From NCBI GenBank assembly GCA_034007745.1, contig JAVEQI010000002.1, positions 1 to 64,000 of the forward strand: a stretch of DNA of 64,000 bases. The letters are read 5' to 3'. Below the pieces are notes generated by a model. It saw nothing but the letters and a program-made list of their open reading frames with translations. It ran no database searches and was not told the origin of the DNA. Each line of letters starts with the position of its first letter. Positions within the stretch are counted from its first letter, which is position 1. Both the position numbers and the translations under genes were made by a program. Shown one piece after another: positions 43,924 through 52,757 of this stretch. The DNA is from Desulforapulum sp034007745 (GTDB lineage: Bacteria > Desulfobacterota > Desulfobacteria > Desulfobacterales > Desulfobacteraceae).

Positions 43924-44159
43924 CCCTGGAGCATTCATTAATATCGACCCGAAGCGACACACCTTGTTTCAAAACGATACAGATTCAACCTGCATAACCT
44001 CTCTCCTTCAACCTTAAAGCCTGCACGATAGTTGATTGTTTAAGCTTAAATATCAGATTGTTAAAAACACCTCCGCCATGCCGGGACAACGGGGTATCAC
44101 TCTTGCACTCATTAGATTGGCAAGAGCCAGAAAAAAACCCCAGAACAAGGAGGTAGAAA

Positions 44160-45069
44160 ATGAAACCATCATCCACAAAATTCAGAGTAAGAGGATTCCA
44201 GATACTTGAGGACCAATGCATCTGGATGTTGAGCGGGGTTGTGAACTTTCGTTTGTGTGACAAGGCTTACAACTGCTACGATTGTGCCTTTGACAAGGCC
44301 ATGACAAAGGCCATGGGCCGTCCCAACGGTAAAAATAGAGACTGGGCCAACGCCATGAACAACACCTATGACGGATCTTCCCGCCCCTGCCGTCACCTTG
44401 CAACCGGAAGAATCCAGCAGCCAAAGATCTGCACCAACAGCTATGATTGCAGACGGTGCGAGTTTGACCAGATGCTCGACAAAATTGAGGCGGCCGGGCC
44501 AAGGGGCGGAGTCAGCTGCAAAAAAGCCTCTGGCTACGCCGTGGCTGACGACTATTACTACCATCCAGGTCACACCTGGGTGCGGGTGGAACATGGCGGA
44601 CTCGCAAGAGTAGGTGTTGACGATTTTGTGATGCATCTGTTTGGAAAGGCTTCCCTGAAAGAACTTCCCAAAGTCGGCACCAGGATTACCCGTAACAGAC
44701 CGGCACTGACCCTGGAGCAACAGGGCAATCTCGCCTGTTACGGGAACGGTGGTTGCGGTGAATGAGCGTGTCAAGGAACACCCGGAGCTTATGCACAACC
44801 AGCCCTATAACAATGGATGGCTCCTGCTGGTAAACACCTCGTCCCCGGTAAAAGAGTACCAGAACCTCTTTTATGGCGATGGGGGAATCAAGTTTATCAA
44901 CGACGAGTTTCTGCGCCTCAACAGCCTCATGGGAGAAGAATATGAGGGGCTTGCCGCAACCGGAGGGGAACCAGTCAATGACTTTTTCGGCTTGAACCCC
45001 GACATCGGCTGGGAAAAACTGGTGAACGAATTTCTGGTTCCCAAAGACCTTGCATCTGAAAAAGGATAA
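44160..45069 (+). pseudogene. GcvH-like protein with Cys-rich N-terminus, frameshifted
   Basis: The first frame (44160-44765) encodes a Cys-rich domain of about 125 residues (LCDKAYNCYDCAFDKAM..., CTNSYDCRRCEFDQML). It then enters a lipoyl/GcvH-type domain (HPGHTWVRVEHGGLARVGVDDF...ELPKVGTRI). Around 44730-44740 the frame must shift: the GcvH continuation SPVTGTVVAVNERVKEHPEL is in another frame that runs to 45069. Loss of a CT dinucleotide in CTCTCG would explain it. The residue that would carry lipoate is also not a lysine (ALTLEQQGN in place of xxSVKA). It is thus a GcvH-like, probably non-lipoylated protein, now broken or misassembled. It is not a glycine cleavage protein by context. Confidence 0.7.
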
Positions 45070-45127
45070 TCCACCAGGGAACAATTCATGAATTGCCCCC
45101 TGGTGTCAGCGGCGCTATGGTCATGGA

Positions 45128-46261
45128 CTATCTTTTCTCCGATGTCTTTTCAATGGCCTGGAATCGCCGCATGAACCTGCGATCGATGTAATCCTTGATC
45201 ATAAAGGCTATTTTACCGCCAAATACAACGCTCTTTTTTTTCAACACTCCCTGACCACCGCCCAGGTTGAAAATAAGCAGATAATCGGGTCCCGGTTCAA
45301 AAGCCTTCAGGGAATCGTCACCCCCAAGGGCTGCTGTGATGTTATGAACGAGGATCGGATTCTGACGCACGGCATACACCCCGACCTTGTCAAGGGGCTT
45401 ATCCTGAAAATGAATGCAGTCTCCGCCGCCGAAAACCTCCGGATATTTTGTCGACTGGAGATATTGATTGACGAGAATCCCTTTGTCCGGTCCCAAGGGT
45501 AATGCCGAATTTTCAAAAAGGCTCGACGGCTTTACCCCGAGGGCCATGAATATGAAATCAGTTGTAAAGCTATCCCCGGAATCAAGTGTGATTTTGCCCG
45601 TCTCTACCTTTTTGACGTAACCTTTTTCAACAATTTCAATCCCCCTGCCCTCAAGGATGGAAATAATTCTCACCCGGATGGACCGGGGGAATCTTGACAT
45701 GAATTGTCTGCCTGCAAACACTTGAATTTCCGGCATGTGGCGGTTAACCTTCTTTGCCAGTTGCCAGACGTTTCCAGCCACCTCGGCCGAAGACGGCCCG
45801 CCGCCGACAATGGCGATCTTTACCCTCCTCTCCCGGAACAGATTTATAAGCTTTTCACCGGCCTCCATGAGTTTTTCAATGGGTTTGACCGCATAGATAT
45901 TGTCACCATTCCCGGCAACTGAATCCATGGGGACATAACTTCCGGCGTTAAACGAGATCACATCATAGGTTAAGGTGTCTCCTGCCTCTGTAATCACACT
46001 TCGCTTGTCCGGATCAACGGCTACGACCCTGTCCCGGACAAACACACCCCCTTGGTTTCTCACAACATCTGCCGTTGCAAACCTAATATCACCGGGTGTA
46101 TAAGTGCCCCCCAGCATACCCGGCCCCATGCCCGAGTAGAAATGATAATCCGACGGGCCGACCACCGTGACCCTGTTACCCTTTGCCACAATTGATGCGA
46201 TATTCTCAAGCAGCAGCATGTGGGCGTGCCCACCACCTACGATCACCAGGTGTTTTCCCAT
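45128..46261 (-). CDS. FAD/NAD(P)-dependent oxidoreductase related to the SelD N-terminal domain family
   Basis: The 377-residue flavoprotein has the NDH-2/sulfide-quinone-reductase-like two-dinucleotide layout. It shows LVIVGGGHAHMLLLENIA at the N-terminus, YHFYSGMGPGMLGGTY, IAIVGGGPSSAEVAGNVWQLA at about 150 and FGGGDCIHF near 280. VGGGHAH...YSGMxPGxxxGxY is, from memory, the pattern of the oxidoreductase domain that is fused to selenophosphate synthetase in other bacteria. It lies 35 bases downstream of a gene for a selenocysteine-type rhodanese fusion, so a shared role in sulfur or selenium redox chemistry is plausible. The redox partner is unknown. Confidence 0.75.
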   Translation of the reverse strand: MGKHLVIVGGGHAHMLLLENIASIVAKGNRVTVVGPSDYHFYSGMGPGMLGGTYTPGDIRFATADVVRNQGGVFVRDRVVAVDPDKRSVITEAGDTLTYDVISFNAGSYVPMDSVAGNGDNIYAVKPIEKLMEAGEKLINLFRERRVKIAIVGGGPSSAEVAGNVWQLAKKVNRHMPEIQVFAGRQFMSRFPRSIRVRIISILEGRGIEIVEKGYVKKVETGKITLDSGDSFTTDFIFMALGVKPSSLFENSALPLGPDKGILVNQYLQSTKYPEVFGGGDCIHFQDKPLDKVGVYAVRQNPILVHNITAALGGDDSLKAFEPGPDYLLIFNLGGGQGVLKKKSVVFGGKIAFMIKDYIDRRFMRRFQAIEKTSEKR

Positions 46262-46296
46262 CCTAAGACCTCCGTTGATCCTCCGTGAATAATCTG

Positions 46297-47145
46297 TTAA
46301 AGACCGTCCATAAGCCGTCCAAGACTTGCGATATGAGCTTTTTCTTCGTTTGCGATACCCTGAACAATCTCCTTTGATTTTAAATCCGAAAAAGTCAGGC
46401 TGGCCCGCTGGTAGAGATCCAGGGCCTGGGCCTCAATGGACATGGCAAGGGAAATCACCTCAACCGGGGAGTCAAGATCCGGATTGAACAGATCCAGGTA
46501 TTCCTCTGTGGTGAGTCCGCCCTCCAGGGCATTGGTTTCAACCATGCGCTCAAACCCGTCCTTATCCATGGGAGCCTTTGGCTCCTTAGGGTCGTCGTTC
46601 ATCCTGTTGTACGCCTCAAGAATCGAAGCCTGGTGCTCAAGCTCGATTTCTGCAAGCTTTTCAAACAGGCCTTTCACCTCGATACAAACGGCCTTTTCTC
46701 CCATGGAAAGGTAAAAGTCTCTAAGCCCCTGCTCCAGGGAATAGGCCAGGATAAGCACATCCCGGGGCTCCTGTCTGCCAGTAAAGAGATCCATGCCAAG
46801 ATCAGGAGCTCCCACGGCTGTTTTTGACTGCCACGCCTTGATACCGCCAGCCACATTGAACACCTTTTTAAAACCCTTGCCTGCGAGCATCTGCGCAGCA
46901 ACACGGCTGCGCCCGCCAATGGCTCAGTAGACCAGGGTGGTTTTTTCAGGATCCAACTCGGAAATGCGGTCCGTGAGCTGGCCAAGGGGGATAAGCTGTG
47001 CCCCCGGGATATGGCTCTTCTTGTACTCCGAAAGCTGCCTGACATCCAGAATGGTAATCTCTTCTCCGGGATGCCGGGCAATATACGCCTCTGCCTCCAC
47101 GGCACTCAACGAATCAACCGATGTAAAAAACTGCTTCCACTTCAT
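46297..47145 (-). CDS. Rhodanese-rubrerythrin fusion with UGA (selenocysteine) at the catalytic site
   Basis: A single 283-codon frame contains one internal TGA (46926-46924). Before it lies the start of a rhodanese domain (ITILDVRQLSEYKKSHIPGAQLIPLG...TTLVY). After it comes AIGGRSRVAAQML...FNVAGGIKAW, so the UGA stands exactly at the active-site Cys of the C-x-x-G-x-R loop. A SECIS-like hairpin follows. The C-terminal half is a ferritin-like rubrerythrin domain with EIELEHQ and ANEEKAH iron-ligand motifs. I read it as a selenoprotein sulfurtransferase fused to a diiron peroxidase-like domain. Start ATG 47145 has GGGAGGAG eight bases upstream. It is cotranscribed with the flavoprotein at 45128. 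Confidence 0.85.
46893..46912 (-). promoter_or_regulatory. Bacterial SECIS-like hairpin of the Sec-rhodanese
   Basis: On the minus strand GCGCAGC (46912-46906) pairs perfectly with GCTGCGC (46899-46893) around the loop CGUGUU. The loop begins 18 bases after the UGA and has a G at its second position, which agrees with known bacterial SECIS geometry as I recall it. Confidence 0.7.
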
Positions 47146-47255
47146 AGTAGTGTCTCCTCCCAAATCTAATGAAACGCACAATTGCAGACTCTATCAGACA
47201 ATGAATTGTGCTGTAAAGAAAAACAAGCCAGGCACAATAACCCTCCTTTGCTATA

Positions 47256-47295
47256 CCCCCCATGTCCTGGTGGACACAACGAAGAATCAAACAGG
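47256..47295. repeat. Dispersed repeat (family B), copy 2
   Basis: CATGTCCTGGTGGACACAAC followed by GAAGAATCAAACAGGAT differs from the copy at 37583-37624 at only a few positions. It lies in the gap upstream of the rhodanese-fusion gene. Confidence 0.8.
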
Positions 47296-47316
47296 ATGGT
47301 ACGGTGGGCACTAGTG

Positions 47317-47526
47317 TCATACCCCCCCTTTGGGCCGGGATGCGATCAGCTCGAGAAGGGCCTTTGAATTAGTAAGCTCGATCACGGCATTGAGGTTTTC
47401 AAGCCTGAACAGATCCTTGAAGTTATCCGTGGCGTATATGCCCATGTATTTGGCCATGGCAATTCCCCTGCTTAAAAGTTCTATTCCCTTGTCTTTTATT
47501 TGCCGGTTGAGTATGTTTTTCAGCAC
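47317..47526 (-). CDS. Small hypothetical protein, possibly a sensor-kinase fragment
   Basis: A 69-codon frame from a GTG encodes KGIELLSRGIAMAKYMGIYATDNFKDLFRLENLNAVIELTNSKALLELIASRPKGGV. The DLF-x-LxxLxxVIELTN pattern reminds me of N-terminal segments of some deltaproteobacterial sensor kinases, so it may be a decayed fragment. No ribosome site is evident. Low confidence that it is expressed. Confidence 0.3.
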   Translation of the reverse strand: MLKNILNRQIKDKGIELLSRGIAMAKYMGIYATDNFKDLFRLENLNAVIELTNSKALLELIASRPKGGV

Positions 47527-47573
47527 ATCAAATTTATAAACACCATAAGAGTCACAGTTAAAAAGGAGGTACC

Positions 47574-49688
47574 ATGGGCAAATGCATCAACCATCCAGAT
47601 ACCGAAACTCCCTACAAGTGCATGAAGCACAACATTTTTTTATGTGAGCACTGCCTTGAATGTCCTGATCCAGAGCTCTACTGCAAATACAGGACCTCCT
47701 GCCCCATTCACTTCATGTCAAAAAAGGGATTTGGTGAAGAGGAGCATGCGGCCATGCCGGTTGAGCATGGGATTGAGATCGAGCTTGAGCCCTGCACCGT
47801 CACTTTCTCCCCGGAAAACATTTCAGTAACCGTTCCCTCGGGCTCAACCCTCTTACGGGCCGCAGAAAAGGCCGATATTTACATCAACGCATCCTGCAAC
47901 GGCAAGGGTTCGTGCGGCAAATGCAAGCTGATCCTTGAAACAGGTGAGGTTGAAAGTCAGCCCACGCCCCTTTTGAGTGACCGGGAAAAACAAAGGGGGT
48001 ATCACCTTGCCTGCCAGACCAGGGTTCTTGGATCTGAGGTCAGGGTCAAGATACCCGAAGAAACAATGGAAAGAAAGCTCAAGGCCGAGGGTATGGGCAA
48101 AGAGGCAACGGAAAAGCTCCAGGGCCTTGTGGAGGTGATTACCCCCATGATGAGCAACACCGTTCTACATCTTCCCGCCCCTACCATGGAGGATACGGTA
48201 AGCGATCTTGACAGGGTCATCCGGGGGTTGAAACAGCATGGAATGGACACGTCAAAGCTCAGCACCAGCCTCAAGGTGATGCAGCAGATCACCGATGCCG
48301 CCCACAGGGGAGAATGGAAGATTTGCGTGTCGGTGCTTCATAAAAAATGTTCAAGCGAAATCGTCAAGGTGATCCCCTCGTTTGAACAGACCACTAGTCT
48401 CGGCCTTGCAGTTGACCTTGGCACCACATCCATCGTTGTCTACGTTGTGGACATGGAGACGGGCAATATTCTCTCCGCAGCATCGGGACACAACCGCCAG
48501 GCAGCCTGTGGAGACGACGTTATCAATAGAATGGTGTGCGCAGAAAAGGACGGGGTGAAGAAGCTCAAGATCATGGCTCTTTCCACCATCAACAACCTCA
48601 CTAAACAGGCCCTTTCCACCCTTGACCACAACCAGTCAGCCATTGAAAACATTGTCATCTCGGCCAACACCACCATGGTTCATCTTCTCCTGGGGCTTGA
48701 ATCAAGATACATCAGAAGAGAACCCTATATCCCGACGGTATCAGAATTTCCCATCATCAAAGCCGGGGAACTGGGTCTCAGGGCCGCTCCCCACGCCGGG
48801 GTCTTTATCATGCCGGGACCCGCAAGCTATGTTGGTGGCGACATCGTGGCAGGGCTCCTCTACACCGGGTTCCACATGGGTGAAAACCAGACCCTGTTCA
48901 TCGACGTAGGAACCAACGGAGAGATCGTCCTTGGCAGCAAAGAATTTCTCATGACCGCAGCCTGTTCGGCAGGCCCAGCTTTTGAGGGGGGCGGCATCCG
49001 CTGGGGCATGAGGGCCGAAGACGGTGCCATCGAAAAGATCACCCTTGATCCTGTCACCTTTGTACCTACCTATGAAACCGTTGAGAGCAAACCCGCCAGG
49101 GGAATCTGCGGATCGGGCATGATCGACCTCATGTCCGAGATGCTGCTCAAAAAGGTGATCGGCCAGGATGGAAAATTCAGGCTGAATGCCGACCACGACC
49201 GCATGACCCTGTTTCAGGGCGAGCTTGCCTTTATCATCGAACACGGCAAGAACCTTGCCTCAGAGGAGGATATGATCTTTACCGAATCTGACATCAGAAG
49301 CCTTATATTGTCCAAGGCCGCAGTGTATGCCGGATTCACAGTGCTGCTTGACGAGGTGGGAATGGATTTTTCCATGGTGGACCAGATGATCATCACCGGC
49401 GGCTTCGGCCAGCACCTCGACGTTGAAAAAGGTGTGATCATGGGACTTTTACCGGATATTGAGAGGAAGAAATTTCGCTACATGGGCAACTCTTCTGTTG
49501 CTGGCGCCTATATGGCGCTTTTGTCCAGGGACTTCAGGCAGGAGGCCCTTACCATCTCAAACAATATGACCTATATTGATTTTTCTTCGTCCCCACGGTT
49601 CATGGACGAGTTCATCAAGGCGCAGTTTCTGCCCCACACAGAAATGAGGCTTTTCCCCAGTGTGAAGATAGTAGAGAGTAGGCAGTAG
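47574..49688 (+). CDS. RACo-like ASKHA protein with 2Fe-2S ferredoxin domain (DUF4445)
   Basis: The 704-residue protein has three parts. The first 60 residues form a Cys/His-rich, zinc-finger-like segment (CINHPDTETPYKCMKHNIFLCEHCLECPDPELYCKYRTSCPIH). Residues of about 75-165 are a plant-type [2Fe-2S] ferredoxin (CNGKGSCGKCKL...LACQTRV). The rest is the ASKHA-fold DUF4445 domain (LAVDLGTTSIVVYVVD, IDVGTNGEIVLGS, ACSAGPAFEGGGIRWGM, ITGGFGQHLDVEKGV). Relatives such as RACo/RamA use ATP to reduce Co(II) in corrinoid proteins to Co(I). No methyltransferase or corrinoid gene is adjacent. The N-terminal finger is an unusual addition. Confidence 0.88.
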   Translation: MGKCINHPDTETPYKCMKHNIFLCEHCLECPDPELYCKYRTSCPIHFMSKKGFGEEEHAAMPVEHGIEIELEPCTVTFSPENISVTVPSGSTLLRAAEKADIYINASCNGKGSCGKCKLILETGEVESQPTPLLSDREKQRGYHLACQTRVLGSEVRVKIPEETMERKLKAEGMGKEATEKLQGLVEVITPMMSNTVLHLPAPTMEDTVSDLDRVIRGLKQHGMDTSKLSTSLKVMQQITDAAHRGEWKICVSVLHKKCSSEIVKVIPSFEQTTSLGLAVDLGTTSIVVYVVDMETGNILSAASGHNRQAACGDDVINRMVCAEKDGVKKLKIMALSTINNLTKQALSTLDHNQSAIENIVISANTTMVHLLLGLESRYIRREPYIPTVSEFPIIKAGELGLRAAPHAGVFIMPGPASYVGGDIVAGLLYTGFHMGENQTLFIDVGTNGEIVLGSKEFLMTAACSAGPAFEGGGIRWGMRAEDGAIEKITLDPVTFVPTYETVESKPARGICGSGMIDLMSEMLLKKVIGQDGKFRLNADHDRMTLFQGELAFIIEHGKNLASEEDMIFTESDIRSLILSKAAVYAGFTVLLDEVGMDFSMVDQMIITGGFGQHLDVEKGVIMGLLPDIERKKFRYMGNSSVAGAYMALLSRDFRQEALTISNNMTYIDFSSSPRFMDEFIKAQFLPHTEMRLFPSVKIVESRQ

Positions 49689-49700
49689 GTAGTGTCCTCC

Positions 49701-49744
49701 CCCCCTTTGGTTTTCAATATTCCGATAAGGAAAACCAAAGGGGG
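49701..49744. repeat. Long perfect inverted repeat after the RACo-like gene
   Basis: Two 15-bp arms (CCCCCTTTGGTTTTC at 49701-49715, GAAAACCAAAGGGGG at 49730-49744) are perfect complements around a 14-base loop. It lies 13 bases after the stop codon and may terminate transcription or stabilise the mRNA; no T tract follows. The rest of the interval up to 49994 is AT-rich with no gene. Confidence 0.75.
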
Positions 49745-49994
49745 CTCTAATGCCGATATTTTCACAAGCATGAAACATTTTTCACGGTTTCGGTGGAATT
49801 CGCAGAAAATGTCGCATCTATTTTAAATTCAAAATTAGAATTAAAATTGCTGGACAATCATTGACTATCAATATATCTTTTATTATGTTTGGCACTAGGA
49901 ACAAAAGTAGTGTGTTGTAGAAATCTTCTACAACGCTACAATCATAGTAAAAACAGTCGTGTCAATGAAAAACAACCATAAAAAAAGGAAAAAA

Positions 49995-50525
49995 ATGAAA
50001 GTAGCAATAAGTTCTACCGGCAAAGATTTTAACGCCCAGATTGACCCCCGTTTTGGCAGATGTTCCCATCTGGCAATAGTTGATACCGCCACCATGGATA
50101 TCCAGGTGTTTGACAATGAAAGCATGAACCTCCCCAGCGGAGCAGGCATTCAAACGGCTGGTTTTGCCGCATCCAAAGCAATTGAGGCGGTCCTCACGGG
50201 CAACTGCGGCCCCAAGGCCATGCAGGTGTTTAACGAGGCAGGCATAAAGGTATTTACTGGCCAGACAGGAGCGGTGAAAGAGGCTGTTGAGCGACTTAAG
50301 AACGATCTTCTCACCCCTACCAGTGTGGCAAACATGCCTGAAAAACAAGGTTTCCAGCCACAATCGGCCCCTGGCATGGGAACAGGAAGGGAGATGGGAC
50401 GCTGCCAAGGCGGCATGGGCAGATGCGGCGGCGGTGGTGGCAGAAAGGGAATGGGGGGAGGCGGAGGTCGAGGCATGGGAGGTGGCGGCGGAATGGGCAT
50501 GGGCGGTGGAGGTAGACGACAATAG
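49995..50525 (+). CDS. NifX/NafY-type FeMo-cofactor-binding-like protein with Gly-rich tail (1)
   Basis: The 176-residue protein has a dinitrogenase iron-molybdenum-cofactor-type domain (MKVAISSTGKDFNAQIDPRFGRCSHLAIVD...GAGIQTAGFAASKAIEAVLTGNCGPKAMQVFNEAGIKVF) over the first 105 residues. A linker follows, then about 50 residues made almost only of Gly, Met and Arg. Stand-alone members in anaerobes occur without nitrogenase and probably bind or carry iron-sulfur or other metal clusters. AAGGA six bases before ATG 49995 decides this start. A paralogue of the same design is at 52758. Confidence 0.82.
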   Translation: MKVAISSTGKDFNAQIDPRFGRCSHLAIVDTATMDIQVFDNESMNLPSGAGIQTAGFAASKAIEAVLTGNCGPKAMQVFNEAGIKVFTGQTGAVKEAVERLKNDLLTPTSVANMPEKQGFQPQSAPGMGTGREMGRCQGGMGRCGGGGGRKGMGGGGGRGMGGGGGMGMGGGGRRQ

Positions 50526-50582
50526 CACCCTCAACCAGAACCTTTAATCCTTAATCCTTAATCCAACAATCCAGGAGATGAA

Positions 50583-50963
50583 ATGACAAAAGCAGCAATC
50601 ATCCGATGTGAAAAAAATGAAACCAGGTGTCCCCTGACAAACTGCTTCAAGTGCCTTGTCGAAACAAAACAAGGATTTGCAGGTTATGACGAATGCATGC
50701 CCGCCGGGGTATTCACCTGCCGCTGTCCGGGAGATAACGCCGTTGATCTTGCCAAAATCATAAAATCCAAAGGGGTGGATGTTATCCATTTCTGTACCTG
50801 CACCTTTGCAAAAAAGACAGACCAGGGGTGGAGCGAAGAAAAAGGCGGGTTCTGCGATTCCATAGACACCCTCATGGAAAAGGTTCACCAGGCCACGGGT
50901 CTGCCCTGCGTGAAAGGGACGGCCCACCTGCCCAAAGGCTACACCATCAAGGTATGGGAATAA
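50583..50963 (+). CDS. CGGC domain protein (Cys-rich)
   Basis: The 126-residue protein has the CGGC-domain layout: AAIIRCEKNETRCPLTNCFKCLVETKQGFAGYDE at the N-terminus, GVFTCRCPGDNAVDLAKIIKSKGVDVIHFCTCTFA in the middle and TGLPCVKGTAH near the end. The many cysteines suggest a metal or iron-sulfur site. GGAGATGAA precedes the ATG. It follows the NifX-type gene by 57 bases and is probably cotranscribed. The function of this family is not established. Confidence 0.8.
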   Translation: MTKAAIIRCEKNETRCPLTNCFKCLVETKQGFAGYDECMPAGVFTCRCPGDNAVDLAKIIKSKGVDVIHFCTCTFAKKTDQGWSEEKGGFCDSIDTLMEKVHQATGLPCVKGTAHLPKGYTIKVWE

Positions 50964-51111
50964 GGGCTATGACATCAAAATCAGGGATATGGCCGACATT
51001 CTTCTGCCCCTGCACGAGCCTGAATTTGCATCGATCAAGGCTGTTCCTTTGGAAAACTGAAACTCAACAATCAACTTTCAATTTAAATGGACTCTTCTTC
51101 AGGAGGCAGGC

Positions 51112-52071
51112 ATGTCCGAGAGCGTCAAACAAATTCTGGAACGGCTTCAGCCGGATGCCTACGTGGATAGATATGGTCAGGTTTACACAGATACCGGCGA
51201 TTTCATGCGGATTACCGGTGGGGATATCATTGTCCTGAACAATGAACATTATCTGGTGCTGCGGGATGAGATGGAACGCAGCTTTGGAATTGAAGACCCG
51301 AAATATTGGGTGAAACGATGCCGTCACCTTGAGACTGGAATGCGGCGAATTCTCAAACTCGTCTTCTATGAAAAATTTTTTCTCCAGCTGGGTGAAATCA
51401 AGGTCCCATGTTACCGCAGCCCTCGAAAGGAGGCACGTATCCTTGATCTTGTGCGGGGAGACGACAGGTTCATGCAGGGATTTTCGGCAGAGGACACCGC
51501 CGGTAACAATGTACGTGTACTGGATGTAATAAGGGGGAAACGCCTTGATGAGTGGATACACGAAATTGATGTGGACCATAAAACATACTTTCACGAATAT
51601 CTGCCCCAGATACTGACGAAATTTATCGTTGCCTGTGAGGCAATAGAATCTTTGCATGCCAGGGGGGAAAAACACGGAGACATCCGGAGGGATCATCTCT
51701 GGGTGGAGACAGGTACCGGAAAGTATGTCTGGATTGATTTTGACTATACCTTCGACTTCCATGAGAATCCTTTTGGCCTGGACATTTTTGGCTTAGGAGG
51801 CCTGCTTCTATATATCGTTGGAAAGGGGTTTTACTCCCATCAGAACATTGCAAGTCTATACGCCGATGGCGGAAACGCTCCTGCCATTGATGAAGGTGAT
51901 TTCCTGCTGGTCTTTAAAAACAGGCTGGCCAATCTGAAAAAAATCTTTCCCTACATCCCTGATTCGTTAAACTGGGTGCTGATGCACTTTTCAGGAAGCT
52001 CAACGGTTTACTATGAAACAGTGGACGAATTTTTACGAGATCTGCGCCCCTGCCTGCAGCAAATGGCCTGA
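51112..52071 (+). CDS. Protein kinase-like protein, atypical
   Basis: The 319-residue protein has elements of a eukaryotic-like kinase fold. There is a Lys-containing strand near the N-terminus (RRILKLVFYEKF), a catalytic-loop-like HGDIRRDHLWVE at about 183-194, and a metal-binding-like WIDFDYTFDF in place of the DFG motif. The Asn usually found five residues after the catalytic Asp is replaced. It may phosphorylate a protein or small molecule or be a pseudokinase. The start follows AGGAGG by five bases. It stands between a CGGC protein and a UspA protein on the same strand, suggesting a stress-related unit. Confidence 0.65.
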   Translation: MSESVKQILERLQPDAYVDRYGQVYTDTGDFMRITGGDIIVLNNEHYLVLRDEMERSFGIEDPKYWVKRCRHLETGMRRILKLVFYEKFFLQLGEIKVPCYRSPRKEARILDLVRGDDRFMQGFSAEDTAGNNVRVLDVIRGKRLDEWIHEIDVDHKTYFHEYLPQILTKFIVACEAIESLHARGEKHGDIRRDHLWVETGTGKYVWIDFDYTFDFHENPFGLDIFGLGGLLLYIVGKGFYSHQNIASLYADGGNAPAIDEGDFLLVFKNRLANLKKIFPYIPDSLNWVLMHFSGSSTVYYETVDEFLRDLRPCLQQMA

Positions 52072-52142
52072 AACGCCAAACTTTGACAGATGCTGTCCGT
52101 TGTGCAGGCGACAGGGCAACGGACATTTCCCGGGAGATAAAT

Positions 52143-52634
52143 ATGGATACCAATAAAATCCTCGTTGCCATTGATGGATCTGAAAATTCAAGACGCGCAA
52201 TTGATTATGTGGCCGCTATCATAAAAGACTGCCAATGGTTTAAGGTAAAGCTGCTGTACATAGAAAGGTCCCCGGACCGCGATTTTTTTGCCGATGACGA
52301 TCTCTGGAAAGAAGCGTGTGTCAAACAACGAAAGGCAATGCACGCTTTTTTATCTGAAGGCAAACAACTGCTCTTACAAAGTGGAGTTGAAGAACAAAGA
52401 GTTCAGACAGATTATGTTGAAAGCTGCAACTCGCCCCTGGGTGGAAAAAGCGACTACTGCAGCCGGGGTACCAGTATTGCACAGGATATCCTGCATGTGG
52501 TTAAGGAAGAGGGCTTTGGAACCGTGGCCATCGGCCGCCGAGGAGTATCCAAAGCAGAAGAGTTCATGTTCGGCAGTGTTTCCAACAAGATTATCCATTC
52601 AGGCAGGGACTGCACCATCTGGGTTGTGCAATAG
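52143..52634 (+). CDS. Universal stress protein (UspA family)
   Basis: The 163-residue protein has the UspA fold: KILVAIDGSENSRRAIDYVAAI at the N-terminus, TVAIGRRGVSKAEEFMFGSVSNKIIHSGRDCTIWVV at the C-terminus with the G-x2-G-x9-G(S/T)-type nucleotide loop. It has an unusual central insert with three cysteines (ESCNSPLGGKSDYC). I start at ATG 52143, with GGGAG just upstream; the frame is open back to 52083 without a site. Confidence 0.85.
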   Translation: MDTNKILVAIDGSENSRRAIDYVAAIIKDCQWFKVKLLYIERSPDRDFFADDDLWKEACVKQRKAMHAFLSEGKQLLLQSGVEEQRVQTDYVESCNSPLGGKSDYCSRGTSIAQDILHVVKEEGFGTVAIGRRGVSKAEEFMFGSVSNKIIHSGRDCTIWVVQ

Positions 52635-52757
52635 GAATGGAGGCGATTTCTCCAGGAACTGGAAATGAAGCAGGTTGAACATAAGTAACTCCGAATTTTG
52701 TTCGGTCTATAAGACACATCAGCCCCATGACAATCATGGGCCTTAGAGGAGGAAGAC

